Positions 20,860 through 31,990 of a DNA stretch of 64,000 nt are shown here, one piece after another. Positions within the stretch are counted from its first letter, which is position 1; each line of letters starts with the position of its first letter. The stretch lies in the NCBI GenBank assembly GCA_009767595.1, contig VSDK01012297.1, positions 180,748-244,747 on the forward strand, in the 5' to 3' direction. Below the pieces are notes generated by a model. That model ran no database searches, had not been told where the DNA came from, and worked only from the letters and a program-made list of their open reading frames with translations. Both the position numbers and the translations under genes were made by a program. The DNA comes from Symbiodinium kawagutii (Eukaryota; Sar; Dinophyceae; Suessiales; Symbiodiniaceae).

Positions 20860-20980
20860 ACGATCATGTTGGGAGGTTTTTACATACACACAGTGTTGAT
20901 AGTCGGCAGCTTGTAGGATTGGTGACAGGGAGTCATCGGTTTCCTCAACTCACGGGGAACCCCCCCAATTTTAAGGATTG

Positions 20981-21098
20981 GTTACCCTCTGGTAAACTAC
21001 CCTGGCAATGGAAAATCCACCATTTATTGCTAGTTTCCCAGGGTTTCACTAGAACATTTTGTTGAAATCCACTGCCAGGTTAGTTTACCGGAGGGTAA
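20981..21098 (+). repeat. Family D element
   Basis: GTTACCCTCTGGTAAACTAC left end and GTTAGTTTACCGGAGGGTAA right end, with paired GGCAATGGAAAATCCACC and TCCACTGCCAGG inside. Confidence 0.9.
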
Positions 21099-21133
21099 TG
21101 TAGTTATGACAACAATGAATTGTATTATATAAT

Positions 21134-21251
21134 CAAAATAGGGGACCCCCCCAACCCCTAATTTCAAGACCCCCCAGTTCATCTAGTTATTAACCATGGA
21201 TAGTACTAAACCAACAATCTTTTTGGGCCCCTATTTTGAGAAACAACCATG
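21134..21251 (+). repeat. Family B element, left end degenerate
   Basis: AAAATAGGGGACCCCCCCAA, then TTTTTGGGCCCCTATTTTGAG and AAACAACCATG. Confidence 0.7.
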
Positions 21252-21555
21252 TAGTTGGTATGTGCTTGTCGCATGAAAGATGAAGCCCAACTGAAAGCAG
21301 CCAACAATTGTGAGGGTGAGGTTGGGACATGTTTCCTTTGGCATCGTGGAGACAACCACACTACTTGTTTTTACCATAGGAACAATCTGTTTGGATCTTT
21401 TTGCTAAGAAATCATTCAGGTGCACCAGCATGGAGGTCACGCCCAGCCGCAGACAAAATCATTTAAATCATTGTGGCCAATCAGTAAATCCATGATTCCT
21501 TACGCCAGTGAGAAAGCCTCATGTTGTGTTCTCCTCTGATATTCCATGTCCGCAG

Positions 21556-21617
21556 GAGACGATGAACTGCACTGGAGTCTGTGAAGAAGAGGTGCGGACA
21601 TCAGCAGTTACACTCGG
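21556..21617 (+). CDS. TSP1 exon, CxxxC and R-layer region
   Basis: Bracketed by TGTCCGCAG and CGG|GTAATC. The frame reads ETMNCTGVCEEEVRTSAVTL. NCTGVC followed by VRT matches C-S-x-x-C-G-G-G-x-R-x-R of TSP1, with acidic residues in place of the glycines. Both splice signals are good. Confidence 0.55.
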
Positions 21618-21635
21618 GTAATCGTTCGCAATGGA

Positions 21636-21741
21636 AAGGGGATTTCTTTGAATCGGGAACCATAAAAATGGATGGTTTATTGGTATAAATGGTTTCCAGT
21701 GGATGATCTGGAGGGTTGCCTCTTTTGAGAAACACCCATAT
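21636..21741 (+). repeat. Family B element
   Basis: GATTTCTTTGAATCGGGAAC left side and TTTTGAGAAACACCCATA right end. Confidence 0.65.
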
Positions 21742-21990
21742 TTTAACATGATTTTAGAACCATGTTTGGTGGTCATGGATGACCAGGGTCTCTGGGGTCA
21801 ACTTGAGGGTATGAAACATCATTAACTAGCCACAACTAGTCACTCCAAAGCATGATCCACCATAAATAACAAACACCATTATGAACCCGTAGTATCACCG
21901 CCATCAACCTTACTAATCAGTCTAAGTCAAGGTTGATCACTAGTAACCATCATATTAGCCATGATTCACTATCAGTAACCCTTACAGACC

Positions 21991-22117
<127 letters not shown>

Positions 22118-22119
22118 GA

Positions 22120-22540
22120 TGATAAATTACATAATAGCCACCATTATGGCCATTATAAGCATTTTGGCCATCGTGTCAACCACAATCAACCATCTTGTAG
22201 CTATAGCCATCATTAGTAATCAACCGACCATCATAAACCATCAGCAAACCACGCACTAATCATAGATTTACCATAGATAAACCATCAACTAGCCATTGAC
22301 TAAAGATAGATTTATATACCATAGATTTATATACTATAGATTACCCAGTAACTAATCATTGACTAACTATACATGTGCCATAGATTGACATACCATAGAT
22401 GTGCCATAGATTTATCGTAGAGTAACCATAGATTAACCACAGATTTACCACATATGAACCATAGACTAACCACAGATTCACCATGGATTAGCCATTGGCT
22501 TACCATTCTGACCACAGGGCGAATCACCACACCACGCTGG
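22120..22540. other. Degenerate ACCATAGATTT tandem words
   Basis: From 22260 to 22500 the unit ACCATAGATTTA / CCATAGATTAACC recurs imperfectly. No gene is seen. Confidence 0.55.
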
Positions 22541-22552
22541 CCGTGCTGCGAG

Positions 22553-22592
22553 GTGTATTGTCGTTGGGGCGAGTGGAGCGACCACAATGGAG
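22553..22592 (+). CDS. TSP1 exon, N-terminal part (RWGEWSD)
   Basis: The frame reads VYCRWGEWSDHNG and meets GGAG|GTGCGG as donor; read-through gives GAERTAEG. Y-C-x-W-G-E-W-S is a TSP1 opening, but the following cysteine is missing (HNGG where CSxxCGG is expected), so it may be degenerate. Confidence 0.5.
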
Positions 22593-22992
22593 GTGCGGAA
22601 CGAACCGCTGAGGGTTTACATAGGATGGACCATTGGTTATGGGGTAAATCCATGATTAGCATGGTTAACCTAATTGCTTAATCTAATGTTATGCAATGGT
22701 AATCTATTGCTGTAAGCAATGTTAACCATTAGATGATTGGTGATGGGTAATCTAATGGTTAACATTGCTTGATTTGCTGGATAAAATTGGTTAATGAATC
22801 GTTTAACACTGACACTGACCACGATTAATGATGTTTGATCATGGCTGACATCATGGTGAATAAATGGTTCACATTGGTGGGCCAGTGGTCAATTACTAGT
22901 TGATAACGGTCAATCGGTGGTTGTTTCAATCATTGTTCGCGGCCTTACTTGGCAGTGTCAATCCACAAATGGCGATGTTGCTTCTGGTTGAC

Positions 22993-23056
22993 AGCTGTGT
23001 CTCAGTGTCCATTGGCAACCAAAATCGCCGAGAAACTCGGAGCCAAACACCTGATA
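22993..23056 (+). CDS. TSP1 exon, R-layer region
   Basis: After TTGACAG the frame reads CVSVSIGNQNRRETRSQTP. CVSVS-x-G-x-Q-x-R-R-x-T-R-S aligns by eye with CSxSCGGGxQxRxRxR of TSP1, with the second Cys replaced by Ile. A stop follows shortly after. Confidence 0.45.
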
Positions 23057-23428
23057 GCAAATTATGATAGCCGTTGATGATTTGTTGACCGTCATGATGG
23101 CATGGTGCATAATTTATCATGGCAAATAATGGTTCATTATTCTCATAATGATTACAATTAATGATGATAGCTATGAACAATAATCAATAGTTAATGATTT
23201 CCACCCAATTAGCATGGTGAATCAACCATACAATGATCACAATGACCAAACAACAATAATGAAAAAAGCACCATTCAATAACGACATTCTAAAATGGTTA
23301 TAGAATAAACATGAAAATGATCATAACATAAAATGGTCGTGAAAAATGGTTGATACTGGTTGCTGCAATTCCATGGTTGATCATGGTTAAGAAGAGGACC
23401 GGCTATGACCAGCTGGTACCACGATTTT

Positions 23429-23490
23429 CGTGAGCTGTTCCAGGCTTCGTACAGTCCCTCTTCGTGCGGGTCGCAATGTCCGAAACGTCA
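23429..23490 (+). CDS. Possible TSP1 exon
   Basis: The frame reads FRELFQASYSPSSCGSQCPK. SPSSCGSQCP resembles the CSxxC segment, and GAGCTGTTCCAG may be the acceptor. No W pair is present. Confidence 0.3.
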
Positions 23491-23707
23491 CAACCACTAG
23501 CCAGAAACAATGTCAACTAACCAGAATGAACCAGACTGACCATTAGCAACCACTAAAAACCATCACCAATCCATCATAAACCATTATATTTTCCAGTGAA
23601 GACCATATAGATTGACCAACCAACCATCAGTGCAGCTACCTTTCCTCATCCCCGAGGCACTGCCTGGGGTCCCGCCCTGGGTACCCCCCGCAACGCGTGG
23701 CGCGCAG

Positions 23708-23768
23708 AATGCACGGCCTCCTGTGGAACGTCCGTGCGCATCGTGCAGCGGCGGCGCCTTGGAAGATG
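23708..23768 (+). CDS. TSP1 exon, CTASCG and R-layer
   Basis: Bracketed by GCGCAG and GATG|GTGAAG. The frame reads CTASCGTSVRIVQRRRLGR. C-T-A-S-C-G-x-x-V-R matches the first-half cysteine and R-layer region of TSP1. The upstream in-frame NAWRAE could supply a W if the exon starts earlier. Confidence 0.6.
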
Positions 23769-23840
23769 GTGAAGCGAAGCGGGGGAGAGTGCTGGTTGTT
23801 GGTGATGGATTATCTAGCTGGTGATTCTCAGGGAGCTAAG

Positions 23841-23915
23841 GAGCCAGGGGTATCCCTAAATCCCTTTACAGGGGGAGCTAAAGAGCTACAGGGAGTGGTG
23901 AAACCAGATGGTAGA
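23841..23915 (+). repeat. Family F repeat
   Basis: GAGCCAGGGGTATCCCTAAA start, GGGGGAGCTA, then GAGCTACAGGGAG and the ACCAGATGGTAG end. Confidence 0.65.
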
Positions 23916-24438
23916 TAGGGGATACTTCACCATGGTGAATACTTCACTATCATCATTATATGATGGATGATAGTGAATGATTATATCAGAGACTTCACCA
24001 TGGTGATGAAGTATTCATGTGACTATAGTGGCTGATTACCAACAACAATTATGGTGAATGGAATAGTGGATATAGGGGTAATCAGCCACTATACGGACTA
24101 TACGGATTATAGGAATTACCATGGTAATCTCTCATAATTATTCACAATGTTGGTAGTGGATTATAGGGGATACTTCACCATGGTGAATACTTCACTACAA
24201 TCATTACAATATGATGGATCATTGATCATAGTGAATAATTATATTAGAGACTTCACCATGGTGATGAAGTATTCATATGACTATAGTGGCTGATCACCAA
24301 CAACAATTATGGTGAATGGAATAGTGGATATAGGGGTAATCAGCCACTATATGGATTATAGGAATTACCATGGTAATCTCTCATAATTATTCACCATGTT
24401 GGTAATGGATTATAGGGGATACTTCACCATGGTGAATA
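23915..24438 (+). repeat. 248-bp tandem duplication with palindromes
   Basis: Two full units begin at 23915 and 24163, and a third partial unit begins at 24412 (spacing 248-249 bp). Each unit contains the 14-bp palindrome TTCACCATGGTGAA, a related CTTCACCATGGTGATGAAG and the pair GTGGCTGAT / ATCAGCCAC. Confidence 0.9.
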
Positions 24439-24439
24439 T

Positions 24440-25000
24440 CATGAGATTTTAGTGGTTGAGTGTAAGGGATACAATTGTGGTGATTAAGTATGGGAGATTA
24501 TTTCAGGGTACTAGACTCGAGTTTTTTAAGGGACTATAGTGGTTGAGTTTAAGGGATGATTCTATACTGTTTACTACTTTGGTTGATATGGATCACCAGC
24601 TATTCACTATATAGCCATTTGTTAACTATTCCACCAATTAATGGTAGATCCATATGAATCACAAGCTATTTGTAGTAAACCTAGGGGTGTTATAGTTGTA
24701 TGGATCCAGCATTGGCCACGGTATTGTTTGGTAATACTACCATGTCTTCGTACCAACTGTATATCCGGTAGTTCAAGTCATGGTCAGGGAAAAAGAAGTG
24801 TTGTTTACCATCAGTATTGCCACCAAAGTGGTTGGCATAAAGATTATGCTGGGTATGTGGTTGGTATAATACAGTGCATTTAAAATATGATATGTGTATT
24901 GTCCGTTGTTAGCTGTAAATACATGCTGGATCTTGTTTGGTAAATTATGGTTTTCACATGGTGACTCATGGCTGAAATTCTAGATTAAACAGGGTCACTA
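24440..25000. other. Intron-like DNA, no gene seen
   Basis: AT-rich sequence with TAGTGGTTGAGTTTAAGGGA repeated twice near 24454 and 24540. A weak 80-codon frame at 24641-24883 has no recognisable domain. Confidence 0.45.
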
Positions 25001-25011
25001 CATGGGCGTTT

Positions 25012-25109
25012 CTCCAAATCGGGGCACCCCCAGTTATCATCCATTGATAGTCATTTGGTAATAAACCGACCATAACTTTGGGCACCCCTATGGCTTGAGA
25101 AACCACCAG
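25012..25109 (+). repeat. Family B element
   Basis: GGGCGTTTCTCCAAATCGG left and CCTATGGCTTGAGAAACCAC right. Confidence 0.8.
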
Positions 25110-26204
25110 ACGGTGACTAGATGTGAATAATGACTCTTGGTTGAACCCCAGAGACTCATTGCTGACTTCCCGATATGAACTATTTGTCAGGACCCGTGGT
25201 CACCAAAGGCTTCCAGAAGGGGACTGTGGATCAATCAATTGACGAGTTCAGAATAGTTGCACAACAACTGTCATATGGTTTAGTATGGCTATATAGTCTA
25301 GAATTTTGGTATTTGATAGAGTTTAGACCTGGTTTGCAATCAAAGCCATCCTTATTAGTTAGTATCAACCAGGTTGATGCTTTGGTAGATCAACCATGGT
25401 AGAAACATAGCAATATAGCTATTAAGGCTATTAAGCAAATGGAACCATATCAACTTACAATTCCATACATGGTTGCAGCTCAAAATTTGAAGTATAGCTA
25501 TAAATGTGCCCAAGTGGTTCCCACATGATATATTTACCCAACACCCACATGTGGTCCATACCCCCAACACTATAACGCAGGTGATCCAGACCAATCAACA
25601 TGTCCGAAGCATCTCTGAACCGAACCAACCATATTAGATGCTGTGACCATAGGTATGTTCACATACAAACATATATTCATGTGATCGATAGTTGATAGAC
25701 CAAGTGGTATACTACAGTATACACTATAGCTATACTATTTTGAACGTAGTATGAATGCAATTATCATTGATTATGGGTGATCAACTACTGGATAAACATT
25801 ATGCAATAGTGGATAAACTTGATGAAAGAATCAACATTGCAAAATCGCCAGGTTCCACTTATGTAAATGGATTTTCCAGTCAACAACAAAAACCAATCGT
25901 GAACAAGATTTAGTTCTATAAACGTTGGATGCCCATTCACGAAGTGGTTGAAGACCAAGAAACTGCAAAACCTAACAAGTGGGTGAACAGTTTTCTTTTA
26001 CAATACCACTTTTTCAGCAAACCATAAGTTCCGAAGTGGGAACTAGTAGTATCAATAGCTATACCAAATTTGCTATAATTCACAACTATAATCTAGTATA
26101 AGTTCCCAATCATAATGTACTATAGCTATACCAGTTAGTTCCAAATCCACCCCGCACTGTGACCTCCACCCAAGGCTGGAAATCACAAATGTGGTGCCGA
26201 CAGA

Positions 26205-26336
26205 GGATGCACCTTGGATCCCTTGGAACAGACCGGTGGAGAAAGTGGACCAACGTGGCTGTGTAGCAGGGAAACGAGACAACCCTCGTGAGTTCAACTG
26301 CGAAAGGCAACAAATGGCTGTGGAACCCAACTGTGA
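26205..26336 (+). CDS. TSP1-like exon (WIPWNRP)
   Basis: The frame reads DAPWIPWNRPVEKVDQRGC, then VAGKRDNPREFNCERQ and AVEPNCDS. The W-x-x-W pair and an EPNC-x-S close suggest a complete but diverged TSP1-type repeat, though the CxxxCG core is not recognisable. It lies in a local GC-rich island. Confidence 0.4.
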
Positions 26337-26710
26337 TTCCACTAATAGCTAATAACCCAACATTCATGGTTGATTGTGGGTAGGAAAAGATCAACCACCA
26401 TTAGCCACCATTGTAAATTTGGTACCAGTTGATGATTGGAATAAGCGAATAACTAGTCGTGCCCAGTTACGAGTTCCGAACAGTTGCACTGTGTTGTACT
26501 TGTTCTTAGTTTGTTGAATGTATGTCGTACTATGCTGTACGATAATAGTTGAATAGTTTGTTGATAGTTGAATAGTTGCGAATGTGTGGTACCAATGGCA
26601 GACTAGCTGTTCTTTATATTGACAGGCCTATTAGTAACCAGTCAGCAGGCAGACAGGAGTCCTTATCAAGCATGTGGTTTTGAACCATTTGGTACAGGGG
26701 GGGTTTGATA

Positions 26711-26815
26711 TGTGGGTGTTTCTCAAAGTAAGGGTAACCCGCCATCATCCATTAATAGTCGCATATAGTCTTAAACCAACCTTTTTTGGGCACCCCTATT
26801 TTGAGAAACCACCAT
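26711..26815 (+). repeat. Family B element
   Basis: TGTGGGTGTTTCTCAAAGTA left end, CCCCTATTTTGAGAAACCAC right end. Confidence 0.85.
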
Positions 26816-27611
26816 GTCTTGCCAAATTTGGCTGATAAGTGGTGTTGGCCCACCCCCACCTTCTCTCAAAACATTTGTTCTATAAGATGTTCATGAATCT
26901 CGCGGGTAGACCAGGGATGGACAAGCTTTCTCTATAAGAATGTTTAGATGCTTGCGATTGACGAGGGAAGCCTGCACAACTCAAAACACAATTTCATATC
27001 ATACAAGTGTGCCGTTTCACACCTACAAGATGCCAGAAAAAACAGATAGACAAACGTGTGTGGAAACACATGATAACATACAAATCTATCTGATTATATG
27101 TATATATGGAATTCCTTTCATTCACACCATTCGATAGGTCCATTGCTGGTGATATTCTCTCCCGCGGTGAAAGTCCAAACGCTAAAGCGACTGAGGACTA
27201 CAACGAAACCCTGGGAGGCAACTACCTATTTGCCCCGGCCTTAGCGCTTGCTTTTCACCAACACAGCCCTTCGAATGGGGGCGCTACAGTGGTTTAACCA
27301 AATAGTAGAGAAGACCAATTTGTAGTGCCGGATCATCAGCTATTTATGGTTTAAAGTTTAAGCTGGTCTATTCATATGGATCTATCCGCAATTGATAATC
27401 CATACGCCTTCCTTTCCAGCTTGCACCGTCCCATGCTAGTTCTGCTGGTTCGCAGGTGTTTACACACATGGGTCACCAGGTTACCGCAATTCTTCGGGGT
27501 TGTTGCTTCTCCCCTATCATCGATCACATTTCCTCTATTCCCCTACCACTACCAGCCATCGCCAAGAAACATGATCAACGATTCCCCCCTTCTTGCAGGG
27601 TTGTTCACTGA

Positions 27612-27923
27612 GAGCTGGACCTTGACACATCGTCGCCTGCGGCACCTCACGAGCCAACGAACATAGACGATCCTCAGCCGACGGCGCAGTGGAAGGGTCA
27701 TTGGGTCTACATCCTGGCGACGTGTTGCACCTTTGAGCAACGCCATGTGCGACGGGCCGCTGAGCAAGGCCTGGGCCGGAGGCAGGCGCTGCCACGAAGC
27801 AGCAGGACTCTCGAGGCGTCCCATGCGCAGGACTTCATGTTTGGCTCACCAGATCTAAATGGTTTGTTACTAGTCATCGCTGTGCTAGTGGCCATACTGG
27901 ATGGCTTATACCCACTAACTTAG
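27612..27923 (+). CDS. Unassigned open frame (103 codons), partial exon
   Basis: The frame has no ATG at its start; it follows the acceptor-like TTCTTGCAG at 27591-27599. It reads LDLDTSSPAAPHEPTNIDDP, later QWKGHWVYILATCCTFEQRH and VRRAAEQG. CTFEQRHVRRAAEQG has some resemblance to the CxxxxxxRxRxxxAAxxG stretch of TSP1. The last 9 codons lie in the family E element, so the real exon ends earlier. The minus strand also has open frames here, so coding strand is not certain. Confidence 0.3.
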   Translation, partial: ELDLDTSSPAAPHEPTNIDDPQPTAQWKGHWVYILATCCTFEQRHVRRAAEQGLGRRQALPRSSRTLEASHAQDFMFGSPDLNGLLLVIAVLVAILDGLYPLT

Positions 27924-28016
27924 GTTTTTAGTGTTTTTGGGAATTTTTGGGATATGATTGATTTACCATATAACCACTAAAAATATATTTTTAGCAAGGG
28001 ATCTATAAGCCACCAA
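27897..28016 (+). repeat. Family E inverted-repeat element, copy 2
   Basis: CTGGATGGCTTATACCCACT left and TCTATAAGCCACCAAG right; near-identical over its length to 2804-2917. Confidence 0.8.
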
Positions 28017-28019
28017 GTA

Positions 28020-28585
28020 TATATTATTGTTAAATCATTTTTATGATTTATTCAAAAATTCTATTTGCTATAAAAATTAATTATCCTATCTGCTATATCA
28101 GTAACTATTTTTCTGTTTTGCATTCCTAGGTTGCACATGCAAGCGCATGACATACCAGCGCCGCCACAGATGAAGTGATGGCCCCGGGGTGTCACAAGAG
28201 GATCGGTGGATGGGGATCATTACCATTGCTTAGAACACTTAACCATCTTGAAGCTCCTCAACAATAATATACAATAAAAAACCTTCTTAAGCATGTTAAG
28301 AACCCTTCTAAGTATAAGGAGCTTTAACCACCAACCAGTAGTTGTTTACCCGTTGTTGTTAATTATCAACCCTTGTTATTAACCACTGTGAATGGTTATA
28401 ACGCCATTTAATCACTAGAATTCCCTATTATTATTATTAACCACTATGATCCCCTATCAGCCACTATGAATGGTCATAATCCAAATCATAGTGGTCCTAT
28501 GATTAGTTCTCCCCTACTTAATAACTACTATTAACCACTAATCATATTAACTATTATTAACCACTATGAATGGTTAACCATTCTG
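28020..28585. other. Intron-like AT-rich DNA
   Basis: TATTATT- and AACCACTATGAATGG-type words; no gene recognised. Confidence 0.5.
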
Positions 28586-28588
28586 AGT

Positions 28589-28680
28589 CGTCCCATGCGC
28601 GAGCGGCACGAGGCTGGAAGCAGCAGCATGATTTGCTCCGGCGAACAATCCAAGACCGTGGAGTGCGGGGCCTTGCCACG
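28589..28680 (+). CDS. Possible TSP1 exon, C-terminal part
   Basis: The frame reads RPMRERHEAGSSSMICSGEQ then SKTVECGALPR before TGA. R-x-R-H followed by a C...TVEC pair fits a TSP1 second half. The minus strand also has an open frame here, so this is tentative. Confidence 0.35.
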
Positions 28681-29004
28681 CTGACACAGGGGCGAAGGGG
28701 CCACGGCGCGGGCCAGTAGCTCTTGTGGGCCCGGGCCGTCATTGCTGTCGTTGTTGTCGTTGTTACGTTGTGGTTGTGGGTGTTGATGGTTGTGGGTTCT
28801 TGGTTGTTGCTTGCTGTTTTTGATGGCTTCTTGGTGCAAGATATCAAACTACTCGGATACCACTTGCTTAGCAGTGGACATACTACTGTTTCAACGAAAC
28901 GGAAGCTAGGACGAGGACGGCCATGGTGGCTTGCCAACGGAAAGGATTCAACATGTGCTTGTACTCTTAGTATTTATGTTAAGGTCATTCAAATTTCCCC
29001 AAAA

Positions 29005-29104
29005 TTGGGTGTTTCTCAAGTAGGGGACCCCCAAATGGAATGTTCATTACTGTAGATGAATTAAACGCGGATGATTTGGGGGTACCCCATTTTTGTAACC
29101 AACA
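29005..29104 (+). repeat. Family B element
   Basis: TTGGGTGTTTCTCAAGTAGG left; the right end is degenerate (GGGGGTACCCCATTTTTGTA). Confidence 0.75.
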
Positions 29105-29260
29105 AATCGGTTGTATGCTTCCAGTTGGCTACCTTCTGGTGTCATGTTTGGTTTCCGGTATCAAACCCAATGGCCCAATGGCATCATTTCTATGATTCGT
29201 TGCAGTTGGTTCTCCCCATTTTGGTTGGTAGGTCACTCATGGGATCGAACGCTTTTGCAT

Positions 29261-29374
29261 ATGGTGGTTTCTCAAAACAGGGGACCCCCCCAATCATTTT
29301 TTCATAATCATTTAAAAATAGTAAACCACCCCTTTCATAATGATTTCATTTCAATATTTTGAGAAACACCCACA
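29261..29374 (+). repeat. Family B element, first of a nose-to-tail series
   Basis: ATGGTGGTTTCTCAAAACAG left and TTTTGAGAAACACCCACAT right; the next element begins at the shared ATGG. Confidence 0.9.
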
Positions 29375-29477
29375 TGGTGGTTTCTCAAAATAGGGAGCCC
29401 CAAAAATGGCTATTATTATAAATGGCTTATAACTAGATGACTTGGGGGTACCCCTATGGCTTGAGAAACACCCACAT
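29374..29477 (+). repeat. Family B element, second in series
   Basis: ATGGTGGTTTCTCAAAATAG left, CTTGAGAAACACCCACATGG right, running straight into a family A element. Confidence 0.9.
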
Positions 29478-29590
29478 GGCAGTGGGTCAAGACCCCGTAC
29501 CCCTGGTTCCCTCCTGTTAACCATTGTTTTCCCTATTATTGTTGGTGGAAATCATCCACTAGTTGGTTGGTTAATATTGACCCATAGCCA
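29476..29590 (-). repeat. Family A element, reverse orientation
   Basis: ATGGCAGTGGGTCAAGACCC left and ATATTGACCCATAGCCA right, with the internal CCCCGTACCCCTGGTT marking reverse orientation. Confidence 0.9.
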
Positions 29591-29604
29591 CACGATACTT
29601 GGGC

Positions 29605-29685
29605 GGTTCTCACCCTGCGCTTTTCCCATTTGCCCTGCGTCAAACTCGCGCCTCAGGTGTGATACCAAGCCCTGCGACGCGCGAG
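29605..29685 (+). CDS. TSP1 junction-type exon
   Basis: The frame reads RFSPCAFPICPASNSRLRCD, then TKPCDARAP. SPC...C followed by CDTKPC resembles the end of a TSP1 repeat. A possible donor CTCAG|GTGTGA lies after SNSRLR at 29656, so the true exon may be shorter. Confidence 0.4.
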
Positions 29686-29748
29686 CCCCGGGGCCACACC
29701 CGAGCTTGTCTGCCATGAGTTGGATCCCATCCCAAGAAAAGTTGATAA

Positions 29749-29845
29749 ATGGCTATGGGTCAATATTAACCTACCAACTAATGGAGGATTTACCAACAAT
29801 AATAAGGGAAAACAATGGTAAATCATGGGGGAACCAGGGGTAAAA
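29749..29845 (+). repeat. Family A element, right end missing
   Basis: ATGGCTATGGGTCAATATTA left end; it stops within GGGGGAACCAGGGGTAAAAG and the next copy starts. Confidence 0.8.
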
Positions 29846-29853
29846 GTTGATCA

Positions 29854-29942
29854 ATGGCTATGGGTCAATGTTAATCAACCAATAATGGTGGTTAATAACC
29901 AACAAACTATAGGAAAAAACAATGGTTTTGACCCACAGCCAA
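29854..29942 (+). repeat. Family A element, shortened
   Basis: ATGGCTATGGGTCAATGTTA left and GGTTTTGACCCACAGCCAAA right; the middle GGGGAACCAGGGGTAC block is deleted. Confidence 0.8.
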
Positions 29943-29958
29943 ATGACCAAACTAGTCT

Positions 29959-30039
29959 TTTGGTTGCTGGTTTCAAACATTTTGTTCCCCCTATTTTTTA
30001 AATTCACAAATGGTTGGTTGACTAATATTTTTCATAGGT
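29959..30039 (+). repeat. Family C element, right end missing
   Basis: TTTGGTTGCTGGTTTCAAAC left and TGACTAATATTTTTCATAGG, then a break. Confidence 0.7.
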
Positions 30040-31390
30040 CTTTGTTGATTGATTTGGATCAATAACGGCATGAATCAATTTGTATCAACAATGGTATTTA
30101 TTTGCATTCATTGTCCGAAGTAGTCTTCGTTGATTAACGTATTTGTATTAGTCAATGATGGTCATTTATCAAGCACATAATCAACAAGTAACTTGGTCAT
30201 ATATTAACCTTTCTTTGTAACCATTCATAGTTACCAAAATTGATAATCTATTGTTATGAATTAATAATGGTTAATCATGGGTCAATCATAATGGTAATGA
30301 CATGTTAATAACCATGTTGATAAATCTGTATTAACTATTAACCATACAATGGTGAATACAGGTTATAATTATACTACTGATGGTTTGGTACAAGTGAATT
30401 AGTTGATTGATATGTATTAACTAGTAAACGTCCATTATGTTGGTTAACTAGGAATGGTTAATCATAACCCGTAAATGATGATTGATAGTGTCAGTAGTCT
30501 AGCAGGGATGTTCACCAGGGGTACTGTTTTGACCCACAGCCATATTTGGCTAATGTCGACATATCAACATATTAGTTATCAAAAATGGTCGGTTAATGGT
30601 CAATCTATGGATAAGCTATGGCTAATATGTGGTGAATATATTGTTGATATATGCTTAATCGGAGTCAATCAGCAATGGTTATCCAGTCGTTCCTGTACGG
30701 CTTAAGCAATCACAGAGTTGTTTGATACAACATGATCAACAGAATTCAACAGATGGTTAAGATGTGCATGTGATGGTTAGTAGTGGATAACAATGTCTGA
30801 TAAAGGTTGGGCCATATTACCAATGGCATATCATGGTTAGATAATGGATAGCAATATGGTTAACCAATGGATCATACTGGTAATGGTTAACAATCGCTGG
30901 TATTGGTCACTTCAACAGATCGCTGATATCTTATGCTGCATTTGCATAGTCAAACCGTGATAACCGTGGAAACCAAAAGCCAATAGTGGTTGCAATGTTT
31001 CCATATACCCTACAATCATCCATTATCAACCATGGTTGACAATGGTTGGTAAATGGTCAACAAGTGTCTGATACTGATTAGTAATGGATGATTGTAGGGG
31101 ATGACAACCCAAAATAGTGGTTGGTGACTTTTGGTACTGCACGGTAAATGGTGGTTAACACGTTTGATCACGCGGTTTATCACGGATCAACCACCAATAA
31201 TCACATGATTAAACCACGTGATGAACTAACTATATCCAATGAGGGGCTTCTTGTCACGGATCTATTGCGGATGAGAATCAACAATAATTACAGTAGATAT
31301 TGATACTTTGCGCATCAATGCCACATGATGCTCACACTTTTGTGTTATTTTCATGGTTTTGGCTCCCTGCCAGCAAGGGCTGAGCATTAT
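30040..31390. other. Low-complexity intron-like DNA
   Basis: Degenerate ATGGTTAATAATGG words. A family A right-end fragment (AGGGGTACTGTTTTGACCCA) lies near 30515-30542. No gene is seen. Confidence 0.5.
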
Positions 31391-31395
31391 TTTCG

Positions 31396-31990
31396 TCAGT
31401 CATCATCAGATGATTGTCGAGCCTCTTTTTTTCGAACTGTTAGCGAGCCGTGGGTCATGAACTCAGTGCTCCACTTTCTCGCTTCCAGATTTTGTATTTT
31501 TTGACTTTGACGATCAGCCCAGACTTGGTGCAGCGTTGGAAGGATCGGTTCATGGCGATCCATTCCATTCTGCTCTCGGTCAATGAGCATCCGTGAACCG
31601 TCGAGCCGCCATCATTGACCACGAGGCCATCATCAGCCACCTGCAGCCTGGCAGGCCTCCGGCTGAACTGGTGGCGATGGTTCAACACACGAATTGCCGG
31701 GAGTTCTGCAAGCGCGCCCGTGATGCCAAAGAACGCGAAAGGCGCGGTAACGGCGCTTCTGGATGCCACATGATTTCTATCGAAGGATCTGGACACTGGC
31801 GCTTAGAAACACTTGGTGTTGGCATCCAGCAGTAGCGAATGCAGGTGACCCGTGCATCCAGAGCTACCAGGTGGTGTGGTTCGAACCGGTGGCGCCGCTT
31901 CAAGCTGCCACCCGTGGAAATTCCATGCTGCGCAGCTGGCGTCCCACCGATCCACGGATTCCCAACGATCGTTTTTTGAATTTTCCAGTT
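31396..31990. other. GC-richer island with open frames on both strands
   Basis: Plus 31593-31835 (80 codons, including NCREFCKRARDAKERERRGN) and minus 31455-31796 (113 codons) both stay open, as do minus 31396-31590 and 31682-31903. The plus frame NCREFC...ERERRGNGASGC could be TSP1-type debris. No domain is secure, so strand and function are undecided. Confidence 0.35.
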
